DNA of 19,335 nt from Ruminococcaceae bacterium UBA1730 (GTDB lineage: Bacteria > Bacillota > Clostridia > Oscillospirales > Acutalibacteraceae): NCBI GenBank assembly GCA_002315935.1, contig DCII01000003.1, positions 1 to 19,335 of the forward strand, given 5' to 3'. Numbering within the stretch: position 1 is the first letter of the stretch; each line of letters starts with the position of its first letter. Position numbers and translations under genes: made by a program. Positions 5,822-13,437 of the stretch are shown in pieces. Below the pieces are notes generated by a model. It was not told the origin of the DNA. It searched no databases and worked only from the letters and a program-made list of their open reading frames with translations.

Positions 5822-8001
5822 CAAAGTCCCTGCTCCGTGCGTTTGATGATATTCTCCTGAAGTCCTCTTTCAATCTGGCAGAAATAATCGCTGTAACCGC
5901 CGACACGGACTATCAAATTCTTATGATTTTCGGGATGCTCATAGGCATCAATAAGCTCCTCCTTCGAAAGAACATTGACCTGCAAGGTCTGACCGCCGAG
6001 GCGGAAATATGTTTTTGCAAGAGAAATAAACGAATTAATTCCTGCTTCGGTATTGAACTGGCTCTTTGAAAATTTCATCTGGAGAACATTTCCGCTGACG
6101 GCAAGAAGCTGATTGCACTTGAGAACGGAAGAAAGCAACGCAGTCGGACCCTTTGCGTCACAGCCGGGAACCGCACCTATGCTGTCTGCAAGAGTGGTAT
6201 CAACCTTCCGCTTTCCGTTGGGAAGAGCACCTGTATGCTCGCCGAAGTCTGCGGCTCTTGAGAAGGTACTGCATCCTACGCCGAATTTTCCGCCGCGGAA
6301 GGTTTCCTTTGTTTGAAGGTATCTGTAAAGGTGGTCGGTTATCTCAACATAAATATCATCAACATCATCAATGTCATTACCGAATTTATGACAGGTTGAG
6401 AAATCTCTGTGAAGCTGTTCATAGCCTTCAAAATCGGAATCAAGAGCATCAACAAGCTCGTTCATTGTATATTTCTTTTCGTCAAAAACATAATGCTTGA
6501 CCGCCGCCAGCGAATCGGCAGTGTCGGGCAGTCCCTCGGTCAACACCTGACCGTGGCCGTAATAAGGACCGTGATTTTTATAATCAAGACCCTTTTCTAT
6601 ACAGCCCTGAATAACAAGCGAATGCCACGGATTCGGAGCATTCTCCGCAAAAACCCTCTGCGACATATTTGACACTTCAACAACGGTATCGGCAAGGTAT
6701 TCAACCTGCTTATAATATGCTTTCATAAGCTCGTCAAAGCTTCTGAATTCTCTTGCATTGCCCGTTTCGAGACCGAGCTTTTTTCCCGAATACTGACAGA
6801 TACCGTTATGCAAAGCAAATTCAAGTGCCTTTGCAACATTGACCTCGCCGTCTTCAAGACCCATATGAGATTTGCCGAAAATATCAATCTGATTGCATCC
6901 GTTCATGCAGTAAAGGTGAGCATCCGATGACGGAATTCCGAGGGCTTCAAGAGCAGGAATAACGCAGTCATCATTATAAATTGCCGGCATACCGATACCT
7001 GTTGCAATTGTTTCCGTTGCCGCTCTCCATGCTTCATCGGGAGTATTCTTATCGAAACGCATTGTGATATTCGGAGTTGTGTATCTGAATTCACGGGCAA
7101 CCTTAAGCAGGTCATAAGTTAGGTCACAGTGGAAATATCTGCCGAATTCGTCGCTTCCGCCTATGCAGAGATTCCACGCACGGACTTTATAAAAGAGTTG
7201 CCAGAGCTTCTTCAGGCATTCGTATCTGTCTTCTTTATCGTCATTCTGATAATATACGCCGAGAGAATAATCGAAAAGCCCCGGCGAATCATTATCAATG
7301 AAGCTGTAAGCAAGCCAGAAGAACTGGCAGGCTTCAAAGAAATTTCTCGGCTGATTATACGGAACATTTTCAAATGCAGAAATAATTCTTCTGAGGATAA
7401 CGGCATCCTCTTCATCTGCTGTTTCAAGCATTTCCTCAGCAAGCTTCTTATATCTTTCCGCAAGAATTTCAATGCAGGTAAGGGCAACCTCAAACGAATC
7501 GTAAAGACCTGACTTATCAATATGTATCCTTCTGAAAAGCCTGATTTTTTCTCTTATTCCGTTTGTGCCGATACGCAGAAGCATTTCATAATCGGGATTT
7601 GCATGACCGCCGCCTGAGCCCCAACAGCCCTTGAATTCTTCGAGTTCACTCTGAACCTCTGTTTTCAAATCATGAATTATTCTGTGAGTTCTTATTTTTT
7701 CAAATCTTTCCGCAATTGCATCATATTCCTCTGCAAGCTCGGGATATTTCTTTTTATTCTTTTCAAGATTATCAAAATATGTGATTATTCCGCAGCTACG
7801 GTTATAAGCAAATGTGATTCCCTCATATTCACAGCAGGGACCTGCAAACCATTCCTTGGGATTGATTTCTATTTCGACATCCGAAACAAGCTGTCTGAAT
7901 CCGCAGGCAACACGATAATTTCTTTCATATTCAGGCGATACTACGCTGACATCAGCTTCTTCAAAGCCGAATGCAAAGGGTTCAAGCTTTCTTATATCCA
8001 T
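5821..8001 (-). CDS. Glycyl radical enzyme of unknown reaction, GCNQ active site
   Basis: A 726-residue PFL-like glycyl radical enzyme. The glycyl loop RVGGYSDYF puts the radical on Gly702 near the C-terminus. The thiyl cysteine is Cys369 in YCMNGCNQ. The GHANPDYEMLL segment (about 132-142) and the presence of a four-cluster-type activase place it with dehydratase/decarboxylase-like members, not with pyruvate formate-lyase, which has adjacent Cys-Cys. Characterised dehydratases and decarboxylases carry GCxE, where the Glu acts as base; here that position is Gln371. The ATG at 8001 is chosen for its GGAGG site and the MDIRKLEPF start. It has its own promoter, with the activase as second gene and the symporter upstream. 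Substrate unknown; any specific name would be a guess. Confidence 0.93.
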   Translation of the reverse strand: MDIRKLEPFAFGFEEADVSVVSPEYERNYRVACGFRQLVSDVEIEINPKEWFAGPCCEYEGITFAYNRSCGIITYFDNLEKNKKKYPELAEEYDAIAERFEKIRTHRIIHDLKTEVQSELEEFKGCWGSGGGHANPDYEMLLRIGTNGIREKIRLFRRIHIDKSGLYDSFEVALTCIEILAERYKKLAEEMLETADEEDAVILRRIISAFENVPYNQPRNFFEACQFFWLAYSFIDNDSPGLFDYSLGVYYQNDDKEDRYECLKKLWQLFYKVRAWNLCIGGSDEFGRYFHCDLTYDLLKVAREFRYTTPNITMRFDKNTPDEAWRAATETIATGIGMPAIYNDDCVIPALEALGIPSSDAHLYCMNGCNQIDIFGKSHMGLEDGEVNVAKALEFALHNGICQYSGKKLGLETGNAREFRSFDELMKAYYKQVEYLADTVVEVSNMSQRVFAENAPNPWHSLVIQGCIEKGLDYKNHGPYYGHGQVLTEGLPDTADSLAAVKHYVFDEKKYTMNELVDALDSDFEGYEQLHRDFSTCHKFGNDIDDVDDIYVEITDHLYRYLQTKETFRGGKFGVGCSTFSRAADFGEHTGALPNGKRKVDTTLADSIGAVPGCDAKGPTALLSSVLKCNQLLAVSGNVLQMKFSKSQFNTEAGINSFISLAKTYFRLGGQTLQVNVLSKEELIDAYEHPENHKNLIVRVGGYSDYFCQIERGLQENIIKRTEQGL

Positions 8002-8033
8002 AATAATCAAACCTCCGAAATAAATCTGACTCA

Positions 8034-8062
8034 ATTATATAATATTGATTCTTTTTTTTCAA
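8034..8062 (-). promoter_or_regulatory. Sigma-A promoter of the glycyl radical enzyme operon
   Basis: TTGAAA (8057-8062), a 17-bp spacer and TATAAT (8034-8039) on the minus strand, just downstream of the symporter terminator. The predicted leader is only about 26 nt, so there is little room for RNA-based control. Confidence 0.75.
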
Positions 8063-8072
8063 TCTATAAAAC

Positions 8073-8101
8073 AAAAAAACAGGGCAACAACTGCTGCCCT
8101 G
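8073..8101 (-). terminator. Rho-independent terminator after the symporter gene
   Basis: On the minus strand CAGGGCAGC pairs with GTTGCCCTG (8080-8101, one G-U pair) and is followed by TTTTTTT. It separates the symporter transcript from the glycyl radical enzyme promoter. Confidence 0.9.
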
Positions 8102-8107
8102 AAGGAA

Positions 8108-9607
8108 TTATGCGTTTCTGACATCGCCGGAATAGAAGAATTCGGTTTTTTCTTTGTCATCCGACTTGGCAATTCGGCTGACGATAACGCAGACTGCGAG
8201 TGAAATAAGCATTGCCGAAACTGCAAAAACCGCTCCGAGATTGGCAAGCTTTGCGACTGTTGCATTATCCGTGAAATAGGTCATGATTCTTGCGGCGGCA
8301 GGGATAATCGCCGTGAAGAAGCCGCAGAGAATACCTGCCCATGCACCCTTTGTGTTCATTTTTTTGCTGAAAAGTGCAAGTACATACGGGGCAAGAAATG
8401 AGCCGGAAATAATTCCCCATGAATAACTCATCATATCAAGAATCGGAGTGTCGGTATTTGCGATAACATATGAACCGATAACAAATACAATGCAGAGTAG
8501 CTTGATGATTAGAGAAGTCTTTTTGACCGGCATATTCTTTTTGAAATGTCCGATAAAATCAATCGTAAAGGTTGAGCTTGCCGTCAGAGTTATTGAGCAG
8601 AGCGTTGAAACGGAGGCCGCAATAAGAAGCATAAGAACAACGCCTAAAAGGATTGACGGAAGCTGTGCATCCTTCAGCATATTCGGAACGATATAATCCT
8701 GTGCAGGAAGAGCTTCAGGGGTGAAGAATCTGTAACAGAGCGAGCCGATAAAGTATCCGCCGCCTGCAACGAGGAAGGCGAAGAATGTTGAAATAATAAC
8801 GCCCTTTTTTGCCTGCTTATCGTCCTTGATTCCGAAATATTTCTGAACCATCTGCGGAAGTCCCCAAGTGCCGAAGCTTGTCATCAGAACGGTTGCCCAG
8901 AGCGAAACCCATTGAGAAGCATTGAGCTTCGGCAGTCCCTCGGCTGTTTTGGCATATTCGATAACACCGTTTATTCCGCCGACCTTCTGACATCTTACAA
9001 CACAGATTATCAGAAGCATAACGCCGAACATCATAACGATTCCCTGAAAGAAATCCGCTCTTGCCTGAACAAGATAACCGCCGAAAATGAGAAGAAAAAT
9101 TGCAACCACCGCAATAAGAATCATGCAGATTTTAACATCTATTCCAAGCAATACATCTGCGATTGAAGCAAGTCCCTTATAAACGGATGCCGAATAAGGA
9201 ATCATAAATATAAAGATAACTATGCAGGCGAAAAGCTTCATGTTTTCCGAAAAATAACGCTTTTCAAGATACTGCGGCATGGTTTTGATTTTAAGCCTGA
9301 ACGCAACATCTCTTGTTCGCCTTGCAAGAAGCTTCCATGCAAGCCACGAGCCGAAAACTGCATTTCCGATGCCTGCGAGAACTCCCCACAAGCCATAGGC
9401 TTTTCCTGTTCCACCTGCATATCCGACAAACATAACGGCTGAAAAATAAGCAGTTCCGTATGACAGAGCCGAGAGCCATGCACCTGCGTTTCTGCCGCCA
9501 ACGGTCAGGTCCGCAACGCTCTTGACCTTTTTACCCTGCGTAATTCCTATAATAACCATAACAACTGCATATATGCCAATCGTTGCCCATATTGCAATTT
9601 TATCCAT
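8108..9607 (-). CDS. Sodium/solute symporter (SSS family)
   Basis: A 499-residue LeuT-fold transporter with about 13 membrane helices. It should couple Na+ entry to uptake of a small organic solute. It shows the family signature GTWGLPQMVQKYF (246-258), similar to the region of PutP and PanF, and AASVSTLCSITLTASS (330-345), in which Ser334 and Thr335 align with the Na+-coordinating Ser-Thr of PutP TM8. The N-terminal GGRNAGAWLSALSYGTAYFSA (38-58) is also typical. The ribosome binding site is AGAGAGG. It has its own promoter and terminator but lies immediately upstream of the glycyl radical enzyme on the same strand, so it may import that enzyme's substrate. Substrate cannot be read from the sequence. 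Confidence 0.93.
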   Translation of the reverse strand: MDKIAIWATIGIYAVVMVIIGITQGKKVKSVADLTVGGRNAGAWLSALSYGTAYFSAVMFVGYAGGTGKAYGLWGVLAGIGNAVFGSWLAWKLLARRTRDVAFRLKIKTMPQYLEKRYFSENMKLFACIVIFIFMIPYSASVYKGLASIADVLLGIDVKICMILIAVVAIFLLIFGGYLVQARADFFQGIVMMFGVMLLIICVVRCQKVGGINGVIEYAKTAEGLPKLNASQWVSLWATVLMTSFGTWGLPQMVQKYFGIKDDKQAKKGVIISTFFAFLVAGGGYFIGSLCYRFFTPEALPAQDYIVPNMLKDAQLPSILLGVVLMLLIAASVSTLCSITLTASSTFTIDFIGHFKKNMPVKKTSLIIKLLCIVFVIGSYVIANTDTPILDMMSYSWGIISGSFLAPYVLALFSKKMNTKGAWAGILCGFFTAIIPAAARIMTYFTDNATVAKLANLGAVFAVSAMLISLAVCVIVSRIAKSDDKEKTEFFYSGDVRNA

Positions 9608-9663
9608 TCAATATCGCCTCTCTGCTTTAGCGGTTTAAAGCTTTTATGTAATAAAGTGTTTTT

Positions 9664-9692
9664 ATTCTATACTATTTATCGCTATTTGTCAA
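9664..9692 (-). promoter_or_regulatory. Sigma-A promoter of the symporter, flanked by an inverted repeat
   Basis: TTGACA (9687-9692), a 17-bp spacer and TAGAAT (9664-9669) on the minus strand; start near 9657. The heptamer AGCGGTT at 9629-9635 and its complement AACCGCT at 9691-9697 flank the promoter. A small hairpin GCTTTA/TAAAGC (9624-9641) lies in the leader. These could be operator sites; that is inference. Confidence 0.8.
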
Positions 9693-9779
9693 CCGCTTTT
9701 TAAAATTATTTTTTTGAAGAAGCGAAAAATATTTACGGCAAAACTTCCGCTGATTATTATTCCGAGGATTGCACAAATT

Positions 9780-9806
9780 ATTATTGCTTCGGAATGAAGC
9801 AATAAT
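9780..9806 (+). promoter_or_regulatory. Perfect 11-bp inverted repeat before spoIVB
   Basis: ATTATTGCTTC and GAAGCAATAAT flank a 5-nt loop (GGAAT), ending 5 bp before the spoIVB Shine-Dalgarno. There is no T-run, so it is not a terminator. It may be an operator or an mRNA hairpin affecting translation. No convincing sigma-A, sigma-F or sigma-G promoter was found in the rest of 9693-9779. Confidence 0.5.
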
Positions 9807-9822
9807 CGCACGGAGGTGAAAA

Positions 9823-10941
9823 GTGAAACACTTTTTCAGAGCAACAAGTATTATTTCTTTTTTCGTTGCATTTTCATTATTATTCGCATCGGTTTCGGGC
9901 TACGATATTCTTTCCGAAACATCTGCTTTTTCGGATATGCAGAGCAACATCCGTGAAATGATACCTGCTGGCAAGGGCGATTTTTCAAAAAGAAGATATG
10001 TCGGTCTCGGCGGAGATGTTTTCGGAATAAAAATGTATGCCGACGGCATCATAGTTATCGGTATTGACAGCGTAACAACCGAAAACGGCAACGCTTCCCC
10101 TGCCGAAAAAGCAGGAATCAGAACCGGCGATGTTATTACTCATATCAACTCAGAAAGGGTAACATCCGCAACCGAAATGACGGATATGCTTGAAAAATCA
10201 GGCGGTAACGAAATGATACTCACGGTTGAAAGAAATGATGAAATTCTCAATCTCAGGCTTTTGCCCGTTCTGTCAACAGTCGGTAAATACAAGGCAGGAA
10301 TCTGGGTCAGAGACAGCTCGGCAGGAATCGGAACTATCACCTTTTATGATGATGAAAGAGCATCCTTTGCAGGTCTCGGCCACGGAGTATGCGACATTGA
10401 CACGGGAAAAATCATGCCTCTTTCTGACGGACAGGCGGTCAAAGCAAGGGTTAACGGTTATTATAAAAGCTCCGAGGGAAATCCCGGCGAGCTTTGCGGA
10501 ATCTTTTCTAATGAATCGCTCGGAAGCCTTCGTGCAAATCTTGAAAGCGGAATTTTCGGAAGCCTTGATTATCCGTCGGGTGCAAAACAAATTGCAATTG
10601 CACTCGAAAGCGAGGTTCACGAGGGAAAGGCAAAAATGGTTGCAACAATTGATTCATCGGGTCCTCGGTATTACGACATTGAGATAATCAAGGTTTATCC
10701 CTCGTCGGACCGTTCAACAAGAAATATGATTATCAAGGTTACGGATTCTGAGCTGATTGAAAAAACAGGCGGAATCGTTCAGGGAATGAGCGGCAGTCCG
10801 ATAATTCAGAATTCAATGCTCGTGGGTGCAGTTACCCATGTTTTTGTGAACGAGCCTTCGCAGGGCTACGGAATTTTCGCTTCAAGAATGGCGGAATCGC
10901 TTGATGCCGTTATTTCAACCCAAAACGAATCAGCGGCATAA
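9823..10941 (+). CDS. spoIVB: SpoIVB sporulation peptidase (S55)
   Basis: A 372-residue serine peptidase, secreted by the forespore in Bacillus to trigger pro-sigma-K processing by SpoIVFA/SpoIVFB. It has an N-terminal hydrophobic anchor or signal (about 8-26), a PDZ domain (about 68-145, with ASPAEKAGIRTGDVI) and an S55 domain. The catalytic set is His187 in LGHGVC, Asp308 in KVTDSEL and Ser323 in GMSGSPI; the Asp-Ser distance of 15 equals that in B. subtilis. It starts with GTG, 6 bp after a strong GGAGG. It lies just upstream of spo0A, a conserved Firmicute arrangement, and is separated from it by a terminator. Confidence 0.96.
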   Translation: MKHFFRATSIISFFVAFSLLFASVSGYDILSETSAFSDMQSNIREMIPAGKGDFSKRRYVGLGGDVFGIKMYADGIIVIGIDSVTTENGNASPAEKAGIRTGDVITHINSERVTSATEMTDMLEKSGGNEMILTVERNDEILNLRLLPVLSTVGKYKAGIWVRDSSAGIGTITFYDDERASFAGLGHGVCDIDTGKIMPLSDGQAVKARVNGYYKSSEGNPGELCGIFSNESLGSLRANLESGIFGSLDYPSGAKQIAIALESEVHEGKAKMVATIDSSGPRYYDIEIIKVYPSSDRSTRNMIIKVTDSELIEKTGGIVQGMSGSPIIQNSMLVGAVTHVFVNEPSQGYGIFASRMAESLDAVISTQNESAA

Positions 10942-10946
10942 AAGGA

Positions 10947-10977
10947 GCGGTCGGAGAATTTCTCTGACTGCTTTTTT
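10947..10977 (+). terminator. Rho-independent terminator after spoIVB
   Basis: GCGGTCGGAGA pairs with TCTCTGACTGC (11 bp, two G-U pairs, 3-nt loop) followed by TTTTTT. It insulates spo0A from spoIVB transcription. Confidence 0.92.
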
Positions 10978-10985
10978 GCAAATTT

Positions 10986-10992
10986 TGTCGAA
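10986..10992 (+). promoter_or_regulatory. 0A box upstream of spo0A
   Basis: TGTCGAA in the context TTTTGTCGAAAA is a full match to the Spo0A binding consensus. It lies about 30 bp before the spo0A -35 element, pointing to autoregulation by phosphorylated Spo0A. Confidence 0.7.
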
Positions 10993-11022
10993 AAATTTCG
11001 ATGAATTTGTAATTGGTAATAA

Positions 11023-11051
11023 TTGACAAATTTGCCAATTAATGGTAATAT
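11023..11051 (+). promoter_or_regulatory. Sigma-A promoter of spo0A with inverted repeat over -35
   Basis: TTGACA (11023-11028), a 17-bp spacer and TAATAT (11046-11051). The -35 lies inside an imperfect inverted repeat, AATTGGTAA (11011-11019) with TTGCCAATT (11032-11040), a possible operator. No sigma-H promoter was recognised. Confidence 0.8.
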
Positions 11052-11083
11052 CTATGTGAACTTAATCAAGCGGAGGTAAAACC

Positions 11084-11845
11084 ATGAGAAAAATGTTGAA
11101 AGTTTTGTTAACCGAAGACGGAAGCGAAGCCTGCCACGAGCTTGCCGGAATTCTTCGGGGAAACGGATGTCAGATTATTACCGTGGCAAAGGACGGAACG
11201 CAGGCTCTTGAAGCTTTGAAAGCGGAAGAAGCTCCGGATGTTATGCTGATTGACGGCTTCATGCCGAAGCTCGATGCAATCGGAGTTCTTCACGGAATGG
11301 AAACGCTCAGACTCAATCCCCGGCCACTTGTTATGGTCATTTCCGGCACGGATAATCAGAGATTCGAAAGCGAGGTTCTTTCGGCGGGTGCTGATTATTA
11401 TTTTCTAAAGCCGTATAATCCGGAAATGCTTGCAGAGAGAATAATCCAGTTTTCGAGCATACGCTCTGTTTCTTCAAGCAAAAGCGGAGTTAAAGACCTT
11501 GAGGTTGTTGTGTCGCAGATTATGCATCAGATTGGTGTTCCTGCTCACATAAGAGGTTATCAGTATCTGCGTGAAGTAATCATTCTTTCGGTCAACGATG
11601 ATGAAATGATAAGCTCGGTAACAAAAATTCTTTATCCGACAGTTGCGAAAAGGTTCAAAACAACCCCGTCAAGAGTTGAAAGAGCTATACGCCATGCGAT
11701 TGAGGTTGCATGGGACAGGGGCGATGTTGATGTTTTAAGCTCCTATTTCGGATACACGATTCAGAATGAGAGGGGCAAGCCGACAAACAGCGAATTCATT
11801 GCCATGATAAGCGATAATCTTAAGCTCCGCATGAAAACCGTATAA
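11084..11845 (+). CDS. spo0A: Spo0A, master regulator of sporulation
   Basis: A 253-residue response regulator that, when phosphorylated, starts sporulation and binds 0A boxes. The receiver domain (about 5-125) has Glu11-Asp12, phosphoacceptor Asp57 in MLIDGFMP and Lys109 in YFLKPY. The C-terminal effector domain (about 145-253) is diagnostic: GYQYLREVI, LYPTVAKRF, TTPSRVERAIRHAIEVAW, and a close to the normal C-terminus. The ribosome binding site is GGAGG. No orphan kinase or phosphorelay gene is adjacent, as usual in Clostridia. Presence with spoIVB argues that the host can make spores, though the full gene set is not in view. Confidence 0.98.
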   Translation: MRKMLKVLLTEDGSEACHELAGILRGNGCQIITVAKDGTQALEALKAEEAPDVMLIDGFMPKLDAIGVLHGMETLRLNPRPLVMVISGTDNQRFESEVLSAGADYYFLKPYNPEMLAERIIQFSSIRSVSSSKSGVKDLEVVVSQIMHQIGVPAHIRGYQYLREVIILSVNDDEMISSVTKILYPTVAKRFKTTPSRVERAIRHAIEVAWDRGDVDVLSSYFGYTIQNERGKPTNSEFIAMISDNLKLRMKTV

Positions 11846-11855
11846 AACCGAAAAA

Positions 11856-11887
11856 TCCTCCGTTGCGAGCAACGGAGGAGATTTTTT
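11856..11887. terminator. Bidirectional terminator between spo0A and the PPC protein gene
   Basis: TCCTCCGTTGC and GCAACGGAGGA form a perfect stem. TTTTTT follows on the plus side (11882-11887) and a five-base A-run precedes it (11851-11855), so it can stop the convergent transcripts from both sides. Confidence 0.92.
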
Positions 11888-11891
11888 AGAA

Positions 11892-13262
11892 TCAGAGATC
11901 AAGCTTACCAAAAATTGTCTTGATGCTTAAAACAATGCTTTTAATGATTGAAAGATAATCGAGCTTCAGAGACCATTCCTTGAAAGAATTTATCAACGAT
12001 GAAAAATCGAGATTCTTAAGCATTTCCCAGAAAGACTGAGAAGATTTGGAATTTGGGCTGTCTTCAGTTGTTATCTTATAACGGACAGCACTGTGGTATG
12101 ACTCTGTTGTACTGACAACAATATAATAATTACCTACATCAAGGTCATTGAGCTTGATTTCGGCAGGAACTCCGGAGTATACTTCAGTAGTAGAAACAAC
12201 CGCATCATCGGAATTGCGAAGAGTAACAGTCCATCTTGCACTCGTTGATACAGTATCAATCAGAGAAACAACAAACTTATACTCCTTCTTGCCCTTTTCA
12301 ACGGTGAACTTGAAATAGTCAACATCCTTGTAGTCAATAAGAGAAGCAGTGATTGATTTTTCTTTATCAACATAAATTTTTTCGGAATATTTTGTTTCGT
12401 TGTTATATTCCTTTTCCATCGTTACGGTTGCTTCGGCATAAAAAACTCTTGTTTCATATCCGCCGACAGTACCGGTAATCTTGATATAGTATTTACCTGC
12501 ACCTACGCCAATAGGCTCACTGCGGCTGTCTCTGTCCTGGCTGAGAATATCAAGCGAAGCGATTGTCTTAAGACTTGAAACGCCACCTGAGCCTTCAATG
12601 AATTTTGAAACCTCTGCAGTGTATTCACCTGCTTTGCCGTTTGTGTTATAAAGGTAAAGGTAAATCATACCCTCCTTGGGAACTTCAACAACGAAATAGT
12701 CAACATCGTTCTGAGAAAGGTTGCCGATATATCTCTTTGGATTACCACTCGTTGAAAGATCCATCTGAGTTGCTGTTGCGGGGGTGTTGTTTGATTCCTT
12801 TTCTGCTCTTGCTTCGGTGTCGATCGAAAGAGAGAATTTGTAATCAAGAGTTGTGCTGACAACCTGACCGCCGGAAACAACGATGTAATGAACGCCCTTT
12901 TCAATGCCGAATTTGGTCGAAAGAGTTGTTTCATCTGTTCCCGCAACGGTGAAATCTGTTTCAACCGTAAGATCCTCATTAAGAACCTTAACGCTGAAAT
13001 AGCTTGCCGATGATGCAACTACATCATGGCTGAATGTGATAAGTGCAATACCTGCCTTTTCAACATCAATCGTGAAATAGTCAACATCGCTGACCTCCTC
13101 GATTCTGCCTTTAACAGTATCATCAAGGTCAAAATCTGTTGCGGTTGCCGCAGTGTTGTTGCTGTCTGACTCAGGAAGATCGGTTGCAAAAACGGCATAG
13201 CCGCACGAAACGACCATGATAAGAGCCAGAAGAAGTGCAATTGCTGATTTGAATTTCTTCAT
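11892..13262 (-). CDS. Secreted protein with three PPC-like repeats
   Basis: A 456-residue exported protein of unknown job. The ATG at 13262 has a GGAGG site and gives a clean signal sequence (MKKFKSAIALLLALIMVVSC). Export could end at AVFA/TD (residue 26) or, since VVSC20 also fits a lipobox, as a lipoprotein at Cys20. Three repeats of about 120-130 residues follow, each opening with an E-x-NN-x-T/A-like stretch (31-40, 155-164, 283-291) and then DVDYF (59, 186, 313), the pattern of bacterial pre-peptidase C-terminal (PPC) beta-sandwich domains. There is no peptidase domain, LPxTG or SLH motif. The last ~50 residues form an amphipathic, hydrophobic tail rich in Leu, Ile, Ser and Lys. It may bind the surface or ligands; that is inference. 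Confidence 0.85.
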   Translation of the reverse strand: MKKFKSAIALLLALIMVVSCGYAVFATDLPESDSNNTAATATDFDLDDTVKGRIEEVSDVDYFTIDVEKAGIALITFSHDVVASSASYFSVKVLNEDLTVETDFTVAGTDETTLSTKFGIEKGVHYIVVSGGQVVSTTLDYKFSLSIDTEARAEKESNNTPATATQMDLSTSGNPKRYIGNLSQNDVDYFVVEVPKEGMIYLYLYNTNGKAGEYTAEVSKFIEGSGGVSSLKTIASLDILSQDRDSRSEPIGVGAGKYYIKITGTVGGYETRVFYAEATVTMEKEYNNETKYSEKIYVDKEKSITASLIDYKDVDYFKFTVEKGKKEYKFVVSLIDTVSTSARWTVTLRNSDDAVVSTTEVYSGVPAEIKLNDLDVGNYYIVVSTTESYHSAVRYKITTEDSPNSKSSQSFWEMLKNLDFSSLINSFKEWSLKLDYLSIIKSIVLSIKTIFGKLDL

Positions 13263-13308
13263 TCTTTTGTCCTCCTTTATTGTTTTAAAAAACAATTAAT
13301 TTATTCGA

Positions 13309-13337
13309 ATGATAACATAAAAATTATTAAAATTCAA
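13309..13337 (-). promoter_or_regulatory. Promoter of the PPC protein gene
   Basis: TTGAAT (13332-13337), a 17-bp spacer and TATCAT (13309-13314) on the minus strand, in an AT-rich gap after the groEL terminator. Confidence 0.65.
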
Positions 13338-13379
13338 GTAAAAAACGCATAACAAATGTTAATAATCATTTAATTTTTT

Positions 13380-13410
13380 AAAAAAATAGGGGCCTTCCGA
13401 AGAAGACCCC
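13380..13410 (-). terminator. Rho-independent terminator after groEL
   Basis: On the minus strand GGGGTCTTC and GAAGGCCCC form a 9-bp stem capped by TTCG, followed by TATTTTTTT. Confidence 0.93.
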
Positions 13411-13437
13411 ATACATATTGTGGTTAGGTATATGGAA

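Noticed and set aside
5282..5860. Open frame of 192 codons opposite the activase gene
   Set aside because: The long opening follows from codon bias of the real radical SAM gene on the other strand; the product shows no domain.
8002..8034. Longer start for the glycyl radical enzyme
   Set aside because: The extra 11 residues would span the GGAGG ribosome binding site and part of the -10 region of the predicted promoter.
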